Shown here one piece after another: positions 25,807 through 35,399 of a stretch of DNA of 64,000 bases (position 1 is the first letter of the stretch; each line of letters begins with the position of its first letter). The notes below the pieces were generated by a model. It did no database searches, had not been told where the DNA came from, and saw only the letters and a list, made by a program, of their open reading frames with translations. Location: the NCBI GenBank assembly GCA_902781315.1, contig CACZIT010000003.1, positions 1-64,000 on the forward strand. Direction: 5' to 3'. Both the position numbers and the translations under genes were made by a program. Source of the DNA: an uncultured Prevotellaceae bacterium. Its GTDB lineage: Bacteria > Bacteroidota > Bacteroidia > Bacteroidales > Bacteroidaceae.

Positions 25807-27489
25807 TTAGTTTTCGTCTTGATCATTGGTGGCCTCAACGTCATGAGGTTTCAGAATGATACAGTCCAAACGGATGGTGTTGGTGTGCGTAGCAGTCTGC
25901 GATGCACTGACACGGGAGATGAGCTGAACTCTCACCTGAGGATCCGTAAGACCATAAGAACAGGTCGGGAAAACGAAATCCTTAGCCAGCAAGAGAGTGT
26001 CTACCTTGGAAGGATCCGTGGGCTGAGCACCCATGAACTTCGTAGATGCCCCCGCACCATTCTTGTCGTTATACCAGAAAGAGGAACGGATGAGGTTGGG
26101 ACGGGTTGCCTCTTCGACAGCCAACGTGTCATAAGCCAGCACCGGTACAAACACGGCATAGACATCATAGGGAATATTCGCCATGACACCAGGTATGCTG
26201 AAGTAGACTTCAGGACGCGAACCTGCCGTCTCAGGAATGATTTCCACGAAGCTGTTGCCCGACACCTTGTCGTAGAACGGATTGTCGGTTGTCACCTCGC
26301 GTACGGTCAGCGGGTCGACAGCATAGACGATGGAGTCCTGATTGCGTACGGACTCGGCCTCAACCTTGATGGTCTGCATGAAAGACTTGAACTTGCTCAC
26401 GCCAAAGTTGGCAGCCTTCCGGACTTCACCATTACTGCAGACCACGCTCTCGGTGCCGCTGAAGACACCGCCATTGTCGAACGGACGGTAGTAGACGTAG
26501 TAAGGATCGAGGTCGAGCATGCGACGAACCAGATAGCTGTTGGCACTTGTCGACACAGCTGAATCGCGGAAAGCCTCATCGGGATTGATCGTGCGGCTGA
26601 AGACCGTTCCGCCCAAGATAGCCAGACGGCTGTTCACAAACTGCAACGAGTCGCGTTGCTTCACCTTTGCATCATAATTAAAATAAGGTGTGTACTCCTC
26701 TACCATCCTTGTCCATTCGGCATTGGTGGGAGCAATCATCCAGTAGGTGCTGTCCTCAGAATTCAGGAGACCGAGCTGATTGAACAGGACGTTGCTGACA
26801 TTCATCACAGAATCCAGATAGACCGTGTGGCCATCAACGATGTCGCCCGGAACACTCTTGCTCTCATTAATCTCGTACTTGTTGAACGACGTGAGGAACT
26901 GATAGACGCTGTCGGTCTGCGCGTCGAGTCCGAGATACTCATAGACATTCGGGAAATAAGATATCTGCTTGCCCACCGTGAACAGCACACCATTGCTGTA
27001 GAGTGCGTTGGTCGTCAGCAGGTTGCTGCTGCCAATGGCATTGGGAGTAAGCACTTCGTATTTTCCATTCATCATCGTCACCGAGTCGTTTGACAGGCTG
27101 GAAACAGGATGATTGTAGAGGGCAATGTGATTCTGCAGGAACTGCCTTACCACCGTATTGTCGTCGGACTTCACACCGGCAGCTTTCTGAGCGTTGAAAA
27201 CAGCAATCAGGCTGTCGGCCTGGGCCGATGAGAACACATCGTTGGTAGGAGCAAACACCGAGAAGGTCTGGCTGCCATTGAGCACGGCATCATAGCCGCA
27301 AGCCTTGACCACATTGGCAAAGTTGCTGACATTGCTTTGGGCTGAGATGGCACTCCACAACGTACCGCTATCGACCGAACCAGCATCATAGTGCTCGTTC
27401 CAGTCGTCATTACACGAAGTGCAGCACAGGGCTGCCACCACAGCGATGGCAGCTGCTGCTTGCACTTTTATTATATTCTTGATTTTCAT
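25807..27489 (-). CDS. FAS1 (fasciclin) domain surface lipoprotein
   Basis: The 560-aa product has a signal with lipobox CTSC followed by NDDWNEHYD. Two FAS1-type modules can be seen, one around SNFANVVKACGYDAVLNGSQTFSVFAPTND (shown from ~55; residues split), the second around residue 200. A C-terminal beta-rich region ends near IRLDCIILKPHD. In such loci FAS1 lipoproteins occupy the place of SusE/SusF surface glycan-binding proteins; a binding role is inferred. It lies between a second FAS1 gene and susC, spaced 29-44 bp, so it is part of the operon. Confidence 0.88.
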   Translation of the reverse strand: MKIKNIIKVQAAAAIAVVAALCCTSCNDDWNEHYDAGSVDSGTLWSAISAQSNVSNFANVVKACGYDAVLNGSQTFSVFAPTNDVFSSAQADSLIAVFNAQKAAGVKSDDNTVVRQFLQNHIALYNHPVSSLSNDSVTMMNGKYEVLTPNAIGSSNLLTTNALYSNGVLFTVGKQISYFPNVYEYLGLDAQTDSVYQFLTSFNKYEINESKSVPGDIVDGHTVYLDSVMNVSNVLFNQLGLLNSEDSTYWMIAPTNAEWTRMVEEYTPYFNYDAKVKQRDSLQFVNSRLAILGGTVFSRTINPDEAFRDSAVSTSANSYLVRRMLDLDPYYVYYRPFDNGGVFSGTESVVCSNGEVRKAANFGVSKFKSFMQTIKVEAESVRNQDSIVYAVDPLTVREVTTDNPFYDKVSGNSFVEIIPETAGSRPEVYFSIPGVMANIPYDVYAVFVPVLAYDTLAVEEATRPNLIRSSFWYNDKNGAGASTKFMGAQPTDPSKVDTLLLAKDFVFPTCSYGLTDPQVRVQLISRVSASQTATHTNTIRLDCIILKPHDVEATNDQDEN

Positions 27490-27533
27490 TTCTTTACGTC
27501 ATTTTGATGAAACAATTCTCTCAAACGATACTC

Positions 27534-29579
27534 TTAGAGCATGTTCTCAATCTGACCTTCGTCGGTGACACCGTAGACACTCTTCGGCACCAGTTCGAAG
27601 TAGTCGAGCATGAACTCATTCTTATTACCCTGCTTGGCCGACACACAGCGGATGCGCAGATAGTGGTCTTCGTCGGCTGTCAGGTGACCCGTGTAGATGA
27701 CGCGGCGGAAGGTCTGCTGCTGAACGGCAAAGCGCACGAACGGAGCGGCATTGTTCTCACCACTATAGCGCTGACCACCCAGTGCACCACGATAGTAGCC
27801 CTTGTTCTTCAACGCCTTCTGGTCGTTAGACAGTTCCTCGTAGTTGTTCTTGTTCACCCAATCCAGGAACTTGTCGGACGAAGGCCAAGCTGCACCCAGA
27901 ATCTTAGCGTCGCTCAGAGGCACGGTCATGTCGAGAGGAATGCCCTGCGGCTTTCCGTCCAGATAGAACTGGGCAATACCGCGTGTGGGCTCCTGTGCAT
28001 ATCCCATGCGCACCTGCCACTCGCCTTCATAGGGAACAGGAGGCAGTTTGAAGGTAATATCGAAATTCTCGAAGAGGTTCATCTCGTCGCCCTCGTAAGA
28101 GTCGTAGTAGTTATGGGGACGGCGATAGACGAAGTAGCCACCCGAGCTGGTCACGTGTACATTCTTCAGGAATCCGTCGGGGAAGTAGTAGTTACGGCCA
28201 TACTTGGCTGTCTCATCGAAGCGAGGATCCTGCTTCCTGGGATCACCATTCTGGCGAATGCCCAGCGTCATCATCTCCGGGAAGATGGTCGAGATGTCCA
28301 TACGGATACGGCAGTTGTGCACGATGTCACGTGTCTGCTCATCGAAAGCCAGCAGGTCGTCCACATAGAAGTAGCGACCATTCAGGCCCGACTGCTCATA
28401 CTCTTTCTCCACGGTGGCAAAGATACGTGCGCCGGGAATCGAGAAGTCCTCGTCGTAGCGGCGGTTGATGTAGCGTTGTCCGATAGGGCTGCTGCCAGCG
28501 TAACGGCGCACGGTCAGACGCTCGAATTTCATCATGGTGAAGGGCAGGAGCGTCTCATACCAGTCTTCGGGATTCATTTCGGTCGTCACGATGCCGATGT
28601 CGTTCAGCGGAGTAAGATAGTTCCAACCGATGACGTCGCGTGTCAGGATATGATAGGCAACGAGACGATTCAGCGGATTGCGGCGATTGGTAGCCGACTC
28701 CAGTCCGTGATACTCAGCCGTGGCATCTTCAGGATAGGTGACATCGTAGATTTCGCAAGCCTTCCGGTAGAGGTCGTTGATGGAGTAGATGCCATATTTC
28801 TCTGCCAGGATGGAGTCAGTAGGCACGAAAGCTGTGAATCCGAACTTCTTCTCATCAGGCACTGTAGCCGTCTCTTCGTTGACATGCGACGTATACTTAT
28901 AGCGCGGCCATTCTTTCGGATTCCACTCTTCACGGAACTTATACAGAGTGTCGGCCAGGCCAGTCAGGCGCAGGGCCTCGTTGAAGAGAGAAATTTTTGA
29001 GTTCTGGCGCATGATGTCGGGCAACATGCGGTTGCTGCTCTCCAGCACCACGTTAATGGGCTGCATGATACCATTCTCCACCGAGTCGTCCTGCATGGTG
29101 AAGATGATGTGTCCCGAACGGTTCAGGAAGACAACAGCATTGTCGTTCTCGTCGAGTTCGTGCGTGATCTCAAGATAACGGCGGTTCATGTTAGGTGTTG
29201 TCAGCACGCCGTCGTTCATCTCGGAAGTAGCATACATATTCCCCACCAGATGGGTGCGGGCAATGGTGTCGCAGTCGGCATCAGAGAGTTCGCTGACGGA
29301 ACTGAGTCCACGGCCCTGCAGGAAGGTCTTCACGGCCTCGTTGGTAGGCGGGAAACAAGTATAGGCACCATAGGTAGCCAGCAGATCCATCATACCGGCA
29401 CGCTCCACGATGGTAGTAAATTCGCTGAATTCCTCATGCTCATAGAGGTATTCGCTCATCATCTTCCCAGTGAAGGTATAGTAGTTGGAGGCATCCGGCT
29501 CATCAGAACAACTTGCCAACGAGCCAAACATTGCTGCTACGAACAGCACCAACAGGCTATATCTAAATTTCTTATCCAT
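27534..29579 (-). CDS. FAS1 domain surface lipoprotein with C-terminal beta-sandwich
   Basis: The 681-aa lipoprotein has lipobox LASC (after SYSLLVLFVAAMFGS-like hydrophobic core) and then SDEPDASNYY. FAS1-type segments occur near FSEFTTIVERAGMMDLL..CFPPTNEAV (~50-190) and again near ISLFNEALRLTGLADTLYKF (~205-430). The last 230 residues form a beta-rich module (VHVTSSGGYFVYRRPH, DITFKLPPVPYEGEWQ) that may be a binding domain. It starts 45 bp after the first SusD gene and is followed by another FAS1 gene, making an adjacent pair between the two SusCD pairs. Confidence 0.88.
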   Translation of the reverse strand: MDKKFRYSLLVLFVAAMFGSLASCSDEPDASNYYTFTGKMMSEYLYEHEEFSEFTTIVERAGMMDLLATYGAYTCFPPTNEAVKTFLQGRGLSSVSELSDADCDTIARTHLVGNMYATSEMNDGVLTTPNMNRRYLEITHELDENDNAVVFLNRSGHIIFTMQDDSVENGIMQPINVVLESSNRMLPDIMRQNSKISLFNEALRLTGLADTLYKFREEWNPKEWPRYKYTSHVNEETATVPDEKKFGFTAFVPTDSILAEKYGIYSINDLYRKACEIYDVTYPEDATAEYHGLESATNRRNPLNRLVAYHILTRDVIGWNYLTPLNDIGIVTTEMNPEDWYETLLPFTMMKFERLTVRRYAGSSPIGQRYINRRYDEDFSIPGARIFATVEKEYEQSGLNGRYFYVDDLLAFDEQTRDIVHNCRIRMDISTIFPEMMTLGIRQNGDPRKQDPRFDETAKYGRNYYFPDGFLKNVHVTSSGGYFVYRRPHNYYDSYEGDEMNLFENFDITFKLPPVPYEGEWQVRMGYAQEPTRGIAQFYLDGKPQGIPLDMTVPLSDAKILGAAWPSSDKFLDWVNKNNYEELSNDQKALKNKGYYRGALGGQRYSGENNAAPFVRFAVQQQTFRRVIYTGHLTADEDHYLRIRCVSAKQGNKNEFMLDYFELVPKSVYGVTDEGQIENML

Positions 29580-29624
29580 AATATTTCCTTTCTTATTTCT
29601 ATTATTATCTAATCATGTTCCGAC

Positions 29625-31337
29625 CTATTTTCCGGTGTGCTCGTAGGAATTGTTCTCACCACTACCAAAGGCAGGATTCTGAACAAGGCTGGAGTTCACC
29701 TTCAGTTCGTCGATGTTATAAGGCCAGAAGATGGCATCAATACGCGAGAGTTTACTGCTTGCACCCGTATTGGCCGTTGCCTTACGGCTGGCCATCTGGG
29801 TCAGGTAGCTGGTGCTGTTTTCGCGGAGCGAACGACGCACGAGGTCGAACCAACGCTTGCCTTCGAACATCAGTTCGCGCTGACGTTCTGTCATCACAAG
29901 GTTTTGCAGGTCGCGCTTCGTCTCAGGACGTTCTATTTCCTTGTAGCTGCTGGAGCAGCTGGAGCGTTTGTTGACGGCATTGACGATGGTCATCACCTGC
30001 GAGGCCAGCGTGTCGTTGTAGGCCTTGCCCATTTCAGTAGAATCTGACTCGTTGATCATCTCCGTCAGAGCCTCAGCCTTCATCAGCATGACGTCAGACA
30101 GACGATAGATAATCCAGTTGGCATGGCAGTAGTTTTCAGGCCACAAAGAACCATAGGAGGCATTCACGGCATTGCTTGCGGGAGTGACAAGCACCGTCTG
30201 TGTGGCATACTTGTTGATGCCGAAGCTGGAACCCGATGCATGCATGTTCTCGTAGTAGCGGGTGTCGTACTGGTCGCGGAACACTTCAAACGTAGCATCC
30301 TTTACGTCGCCACCCACAAAGTCGGAAGCTTTCACATAACCTGGATACGTTTTGGAGTTACCATATCTGATAGCGACGCCCTTGTTTTCCAGTGCAGTGT
30401 TTGAATTCCAATAGACGAGTTCGAAAATGCTTTCCGTGCTGTTACCTCTACCGAAGATGGCATTATAGGCTTCGCCATAAGTATTACCTGTCGTGGGGCG
30501 GTCGTCGATGAGCGGGAAGCCGTCGATGAGTTTTGCCGTCGACATCGAACGTTCGCGTTCGCGCTCCTCAAACTCATCCAGTTTGTTCTGAATGACGAGG
30601 TCGGCATACTGCACAGCCTTCTGATAGTCGCCCTTCCAGAGGTACATCTCGCTGAGCATAGCATGAATGGCCTCTCGCGTGATGCGTCCGCGCTGATAGT
30701 AGGTCTTTGTAACAGGATACTTTTTCACAGCATAGTCCTTCACGCTCTCCAGGTTCAGGATCAGGCTGTCCAGCACGTCGTTGAACGGCAGTGCGGGCTG
30801 GTCCATATTCTGGGTGTCGTCCAGATAGGGCTGTGTGGTGTAGGGCACGTTGTGGAAGGCGCGAATCAGGTAGAAGTACATCAGTTCCCTGATTGCCGTC
30901 ACCTCGGCACGCGTGGCGTTCAATTCACTTTCCGTATAGTAAGGATCCTTCTCAGCCACTCGCGGAGCATAATAGAGCACCGTGTTGCAGCGGTTGATGA
31001 TATCATAGAACTCACCCCAGCTCGTGTAGGCATTGCTGGCATTGATGTTCTCCTTAAATATATTCGAGAGGTTAATATCGTTGTCAACGTTGGTACCACC
31101 GGCGATGTTGTCGGAGCGGAATTCGCCCCATGCCATCATGCGGTCGATCACGACCTGCTCCTGCATGGCCGAATAGCATCCCTTGACAATATCCTCAACG
31201 TCACCTTCCTCATTCCAGAACTTCTCGAGCACGATGACATCGAGCGGTTCCAGTTCCAGGAAGTCGGAACAGCCACTCAGCGTGAGCGTGGTCAGGCTGA
31301 GAAGGCCCAGTTTCAGTATATTATTCTTTATCTTCAT
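29625..31337 (-). CDS. SusD/RagB-type glycan-binding lipoprotein, first pair
   Basis: The 570-aa lipoprotein has lipobox LSGC, then SDFLELEPLDVIV. Helical core segments include RAEVTAIRELMYFYLIRAFHNVPYTTQPYLD (split) and the C-terminal MTERQRELMFEGKRWFDLVRR motif of SusD_RagB proteins. It starts 12 bp after its SusC partner. It is related to, but distinct from, the second SusD, so the two pairs may bind different parts of one substrate. Confidence 0.95.
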   Translation of the reverse strand: MKIKNNILKLGLLSLTTLTLSGCSDFLELEPLDVIVLEKFWNEEGDVEDIVKGCYSAMQEQVVIDRMMAWGEFRSDNIAGGTNVDNDINLSNIFKENINASNAYTSWGEFYDIINRCNTVLYYAPRVAEKDPYYTESELNATRAEVTAIRELMYFYLIRAFHNVPYTTQPYLDDTQNMDQPALPFNDVLDSLILNLESVKDYAVKKYPVTKTYYQRGRITREAIHAMLSEMYLWKGDYQKAVQYADLVIQNKLDEFEERERERSMSTAKLIDGFPLIDDRPTTGNTYGEAYNAIFGRGNSTESIFELVYWNSNTALENKGVAIRYGNSKTYPGYVKASDFVGGDVKDATFEVFRDQYDTRYYENMHASGSSFGINKYATQTVLVTPASNAVNASYGSLWPENYCHANWIIYRLSDVMLMKAEALTEMINESDSTEMGKAYNDTLASQVMTIVNAVNKRSSCSSSYKEIERPETKRDLQNLVMTERQRELMFEGKRWFDLVRRSLRENSTSYLTQMASRKATANTGASSKLSRIDAIFWPYNIDELKVNSSLVQNPAFGSGENNSYEHTGK

Positions 31338-31349
31338 AATTCATACGTT

Positions 31350-34300
31350 TTAAAAGTCAACCGTGATACCTAACGTATAAGACTTTGAACGTGGTGTCTG
31401 ACCACCGTCGACTGCTGCGCCGTAGCCACCATACGAAACCTCGGGATCCACACCCGTGTACTTGGTCAGGATGAAGAGGTTGTTGGCACTGGCGTAGAAG
31501 CTCAGGCGGTTGATACCGAGTGCTTTCTTGATGACCTTCGGGTCGAACGAGTAGGACAACTGAATGTAGTTCAGTCGGAGGAACGAACCATCTTCAACGA
31601 AACGGTCGCTGATGAGGGTGTTGTAGTTGGAGCTTGCACCGTACATGGCACGAGGTATGGAGGTCACGTCGCCTTCCTTGCGCCAGCGGTAGTTCACGGC
31701 CTGGCTCTGGTTGTTGTTGCTGATCATGGCCTCGGTGTCCAGACGGGCAAGATTCAGGATCTTGTTGCCGACACGGTAGTTGAACTGGGTGTTCAGCTTC
31801 CACCGGTTGTAGTTCAGCGTGAAGCCGAAACCACCCGTCAGCTTCGGCAGCGAGCTGCCAAGGTAGACAATGTCGAGGGCATTGATGTTACCATCGTGGT
31901 TGACATCTTCATAGATGGCATCACCACCCTTGAACTTATAGTTCTTACCCGTACCGTCGTTGGTGTAGTTGTACATCATGCGGACAGGATCGCCTTCGTC
32001 GTCGAGCACCACCTCACCGGTCGCGCTGAGGGCGACAGGAGCAGTGTGGCCTGCAGCCAGGAAGTCGGCGCGCTCCTGCAGCGACATGTCCTTGAACGTG
32101 TCGTACTGGTACTCGTAGACTCCTTTGTAGCGGAAACCGTAGATGGCACCGAACGGGTTGTGCAGCTGCACGCGCTGCAGCACCTCGCGGTTGCCGAAGT
32201 TGAACTCAGAGTTCAACGACTCCAGCACGGTCTCGTCCATCTCCAGAATTTCGTTCGAGTTGTTACCGAACGTTGCGTTGAAGTCGGCATAGAACTTTCC
32301 CTTTTCAATGAGGCGGTTGGTATTCAGGTTGAACTCCCAACCGATGTTACGCATGGAACCCACGTTGCGGTTGGCCAGCGTATAGTAACCAGAGTTGGAA
32401 GGAATGCGCACATTGGGCATCAGCATGTCGCGGCGTGTAGAGTGGTACCACTCCATCTGCAGCGTCAGCTTATCATTGAAGAAGCCAAAGTCGGCACCGA
32501 TGTCATAAGTCGATGTGGTCTCCCAGCGCAGGTCGGTCAGTCGGATGTTCAGCGGTCTCATGGCCGACTCATCCAGATAGCGGGTCGTCGAACCGTACTT
32601 ACTCTCGTAGAGATAGTCGACATTGGGCTGGTTACCCACCATACCCCAGCTGGGACGAATAGCGAGCATCGACAACCAGCTACGTGTGTTCTTCATCCAC
32701 GGCTCGTCGACGATGTTCCAACGCAGTGACACTGCGGGGAAATAGCCCCAGCGCCTGTCAGGACCAAACTTGGTCGTACCGTCGGCACGCAGCGAGAAGT
32801 CGAACATATAGCGGCCCTTGAAGGCATAGTGCGTAGAGAATGTGTAGTACATCGAGCGCCACTGGCTGAAGCTGGAGCTCATCGACTCCATGCGCGAGCC
32901 CTCGTCGGGGCTGGTCACACCGGCCGGTGCACCGATGACAGTCGTTCCCTGACCGTTAGAGCTACCAGACGTCAGTTCGAAGCGTCCCATTGCCATCAGC
33001 GAGTGGTCCTTGTTGCGGAAATGGGGGATGAAGGTCAGCGTCTGCTTTGTGTTGAAGGCCACACTCTTCGTGCTACCGGCATACGATCTGTTGGCACCTG
33101 CCGACCAAGCCGTTGTCACGAGGTCTGGCGGATAGTTCATATCGACATACTCGTTGAACACGTTCATGTAGACGCGGCCCTGCCAGTTCAACTGATGATG
33201 ATCTTCGTCGAGGCCCAGCAAGTGGTAGTTCAGCTCGAACTCAGGCGTAATATCATAGGTGCGCGCGTTGTTCTTTGCAAGATTGGCACTGGCCACGGGG
33301 TTCACGTAGACCTTCTGGTCGTCGTTGAACTCTCTCGATGCGCTCTGCAGCATCGTATAATACTTATTGGTGTTCAGTCCTGTCAGCGGATCCTGCTCGT
33401 AGATGCTCATGTTCGGCATCTTCTTGTAGGCGATGGAGAGCAGGTTGTCGTAGTTCTTATGGTTGTCGGTATAGGTCAGCGAGAAGTTGGTCGAGATCTT
33501 GATGCGCTCACTGACGTAGTAGTCCAGTGCCACGCGGGTCGAGAAGCGATCCAGTTTCTGCTTAATCACCGAACCCGTCTCATGGTCGAAACCGCCAGAG
33601 ATACGGAAGGTAGCCTTCTCACCACCACCCGTCACCGAGAGATAGTGGTTCTGACGCAGACCGAACTGCGTCACGGCATCCACCCAGTCGGTATTGTTGT
33701 TGTACTGTTCGTACTCCGAGAACGTGGGGTCGTAGTTCAACTCACGGATGTTCGACGAGGCATCGTTCTGTTCGGGATTGAAGTAAGCCTCCTTCAGCAG
33801 CATCGTGTAGTCGTCACCGCTCAGCATCTTGTAGCCCTGGGGCTGGTAGGTGCCGGTCAGGCGCAGCGAATAGGTCAGCTTCGGCGCACCGCGCGAACCA
33901 CGCTTCGTAGTGATTTCGATGACACCGTTGGCACCCTGCGAACCATAGATGGCCGTGGCGGCAGCATCCTTCAGCACGGTGATGCTGGCGATGTCCTCAG
34001 GGTTCACGTTCAGCAACTGGGCAAACTGCTCATCGTTAGCGTTCGACACATCGAAATTGCTCATGTCTACGTTCCACGTATTACCGTTCACCACGATCAG
34101 AGGATTCGAGTTGGTCAGCGTACTGATAGAGGAAGCACCACGCAGGCGCATCGTCGTACCGGCACCCAGGTTACCCGAAATCGACACGATATCCAGACCG
34201 GCGATACGACCCTGCAGGGCTTCGTCGATGGTGTTCATACCCAGACCTTCAAATTCCTTGGTCGAAATGGTCTGCGTGGCAAACGAGATTTCGCGTTCCG

Positions 34301-34667
34301 GGATAGCCAGACCGCCACTGTTCAGTCGGCGCTTGGCCACCACCGTCACTTCTTTCAGATTGGTTTCCGACTTCAGCGTAATCTGATATTCCTCGCGGTC
34401 AATCGGCAGGGTCTGCGTCTTGCAGCCTACGTAGCTGAAACGGATTTTGTCTTTCGTATTACGGATGGGCATCGAGAAGTTACCATTGATGTCGGTCACC
34501 GTTGCCTCGATGATACGCCCGGAGCCGTCGACCTCGCAGACCGAGGCTCCCGTCAGTTCTCCAAATTCGTCGACCACCGTACCATGCACGGCAGTAATCT
34601 GGGCAGAAGCACCAAAGGCTACGATGGAGAGCAGCGACAGTAGTATATATCTTAATCTGTTATTCAT
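31350..34667 (-). CDS. SusC/RagA-type TonB-dependent transporter, first pair
   Basis: The 1105-aa product has signal peptide MNNRLRYILLSLLSIVAFGASAQ, a CarboxypepD-like domain (VHGTVVDEFGELTGASVCE), a plug with ALQGRIAGLDIVSISGNLGAGT, NPLIVVNGNTW and SITVLKDAAATAIYGSQGANG, and a barrel that ends KSYTLGITVDF. This is the canonical SusC layout with the conserved Ala-Ile-Tyr-Gly-Ser plug motif, unlike the second SusC. It starts 3 bp after the stop of the FAS1 fragment upstream, which points to translational coupling. Confidence 0.96.
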   Translation of the reverse strand: MNNRLRYILLSLLSIVAFGASAQITAVHGTVVDEFGELTGASVCEVDGSGRIIEATVTDINGNFSMPIRNTKDKIRFSYVGCKTQTLPIDREEYQITLKSETNLKEVTVVAKRRLNSGGLAIPEREISFATQTISTKEFEGLGMNTIDEALQGRIAGLDIVSISGNLGAGTTMRLRGASSISTLTNSNPLIVVNGNTWNVDMSNFDVSNANDEQFAQLLNVNPEDIASITVLKDAAATAIYGSQGANGVIEITTKRGSRGAPKLTYSLRLTGTYQPQGYKMLSGDDYTMLLKEAYFNPEQNDASSNIRELNYDPTFSEYEQYNNNTDWVDAVTQFGLRQNHYLSVTGGGEKATFRISGGFDHETGSVIKQKLDRFSTRVALDYYVSERIKISTNFSLTYTDNHKNYDNLLSIAYKKMPNMSIYEQDPLTGLNTNKYYTMLQSASREFNDDQKVYVNPVASANLAKNNARTYDITPEFELNYHLLGLDEDHHQLNWQGRVYMNVFNEYVDMNYPPDLVTTAWSAGANRSYAGSTKSVAFNTKQTLTFIPHFRNKDHSLMAMGRFELTSGSSNGQGTTVIGAPAGVTSPDEGSRMESMSSSFSQWRSMYYTFSTHYAFKGRYMFDFSLRADGTTKFGPDRRWGYFPAVSLRWNIVDEPWMKNTRSWLSMLAIRPSWGMVGNQPNVDYLYESKYGSTTRYLDESAMRPLNIRLTDLRWETTSTYDIGADFGFFNDKLTLQMEWYHSTRRDMLMPNVRIPSNSGYYTLANRNVGSMRNIGWEFNLNTNRLIEKGKFYADFNATFGNNSNEILEMDETVLESLNSEFNFGNREVLQRVQLHNPFGAIYGFRYKGVYEYQYDTFKDMSLQERADFLAAGHTAPVALSATGEVVLDDEGDPVRMMYNYTNDGTGKNYKFKGGDAIYEDVNHDGNINALDIVYLGSSLPKLTGGFGFTLNYNRWKLNTQFNYRVGNKILNLARLDTEAMISNNNQSQAVNYRWRKEGDVTSIPRAMYGASSNYNTLISDRFVEDGSFLRLNYIQLSYSFDPKVIKKALGINRLSFYASANNLFILTKYTGVDPEVSYGGYGAAVDGGQTPRSKSYTLGITVDF

Positions 34668-34670
34668 AGT

Positions 34671-35399
34671 TTATCTCCTTCCTTTTGCTTCTGTGGGTAT
34701 TGCTTTTACTTCGTCTTCCCAAGGTGTGAGCTGGGCATCGTCGTAGAACAGTGCGCCGTCAATCTGGTGCACCACCAGGTCGGAAGCGTTGTAGATTTGG
34801 TTATTGTTCACGTTGGTCACAGCCTGCACCCAGTACTCACGTCCGATGAGGTTATAGAGGTTTTTGTTCTTCACCACGTTTCTCACGTTGCCAAGCTGGT
34901 CGGTGATGGTCATGTTGTTGTCGTCGGCAGTCACCAGAACGCTGAAGAAGCGCTTGTTAGCGGGGTTCAGCGTGGCTGTCTCGTACTTCATGTTCGAAAC
35001 GGGCTCACCACCGATGAACACTGAGTTATCCTGGATGTGATAGCGCAGGAAGTTGGTGATGCGGTTGGCAACGATTGCTTTAGCCTGTTTCAGGGCTGTA
35101 GCATTGCCGTTGAACTGCTCTGCCGTCAGGTTCTCGTAGTCTGTCCAGTCGGGCAGCAGGCCTTCGTTGTGCAGACGGTCAATCTCCTCGTTGGTAGGCA
35201 CATAGACGGTGTAGTTGTAAGCATCGAACAATGTCACGTTGTACTCGCCCACGCTGGAGTAGCCGCTGGAGATGGCTGCCATGATCTTATTGGCTGTGCC
35301 ACCGTTGCGAATCAGTTCGAGGAACTTCGAGTATTCGGGATGTGCGCTCAGAATCTTGTAGAGCGAGTTGCGGCTGCACATCGGCATCTCGTCGTTCAT
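34671..35399 (-). pseudogene. C-terminal FAS1 part of the 35396 gene, separated by a probable frameshift
   Basis: The 242-aa frame has no signal peptide and begins MNDEMPMCSRNSLYKILSAHP, the normal lead-in to a FAS1 domain. It overlaps the upstream gene by 4 bp (ATGA). If a duplicated TC in AAGTCTCGTACATC is removed, the upstream GNGKS joins YIMNDEMPM in frame. That gives a normal two- or three-FAS1 lipoprotein of about 877 aa. Either the gene is interrupted (mutation, assembly error or phase-variable TCTC), or the two halves are made by coupled translation; the missing export signal argues for the first. Confidence 0.65.

Noticed and set aside
34671-35399. Independent FAS1 gene with its own function
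   Set aside because: It lacks any export signal, and simple restoration of the frame produces a normal larger lipoprotein, so a split gene is more likely.
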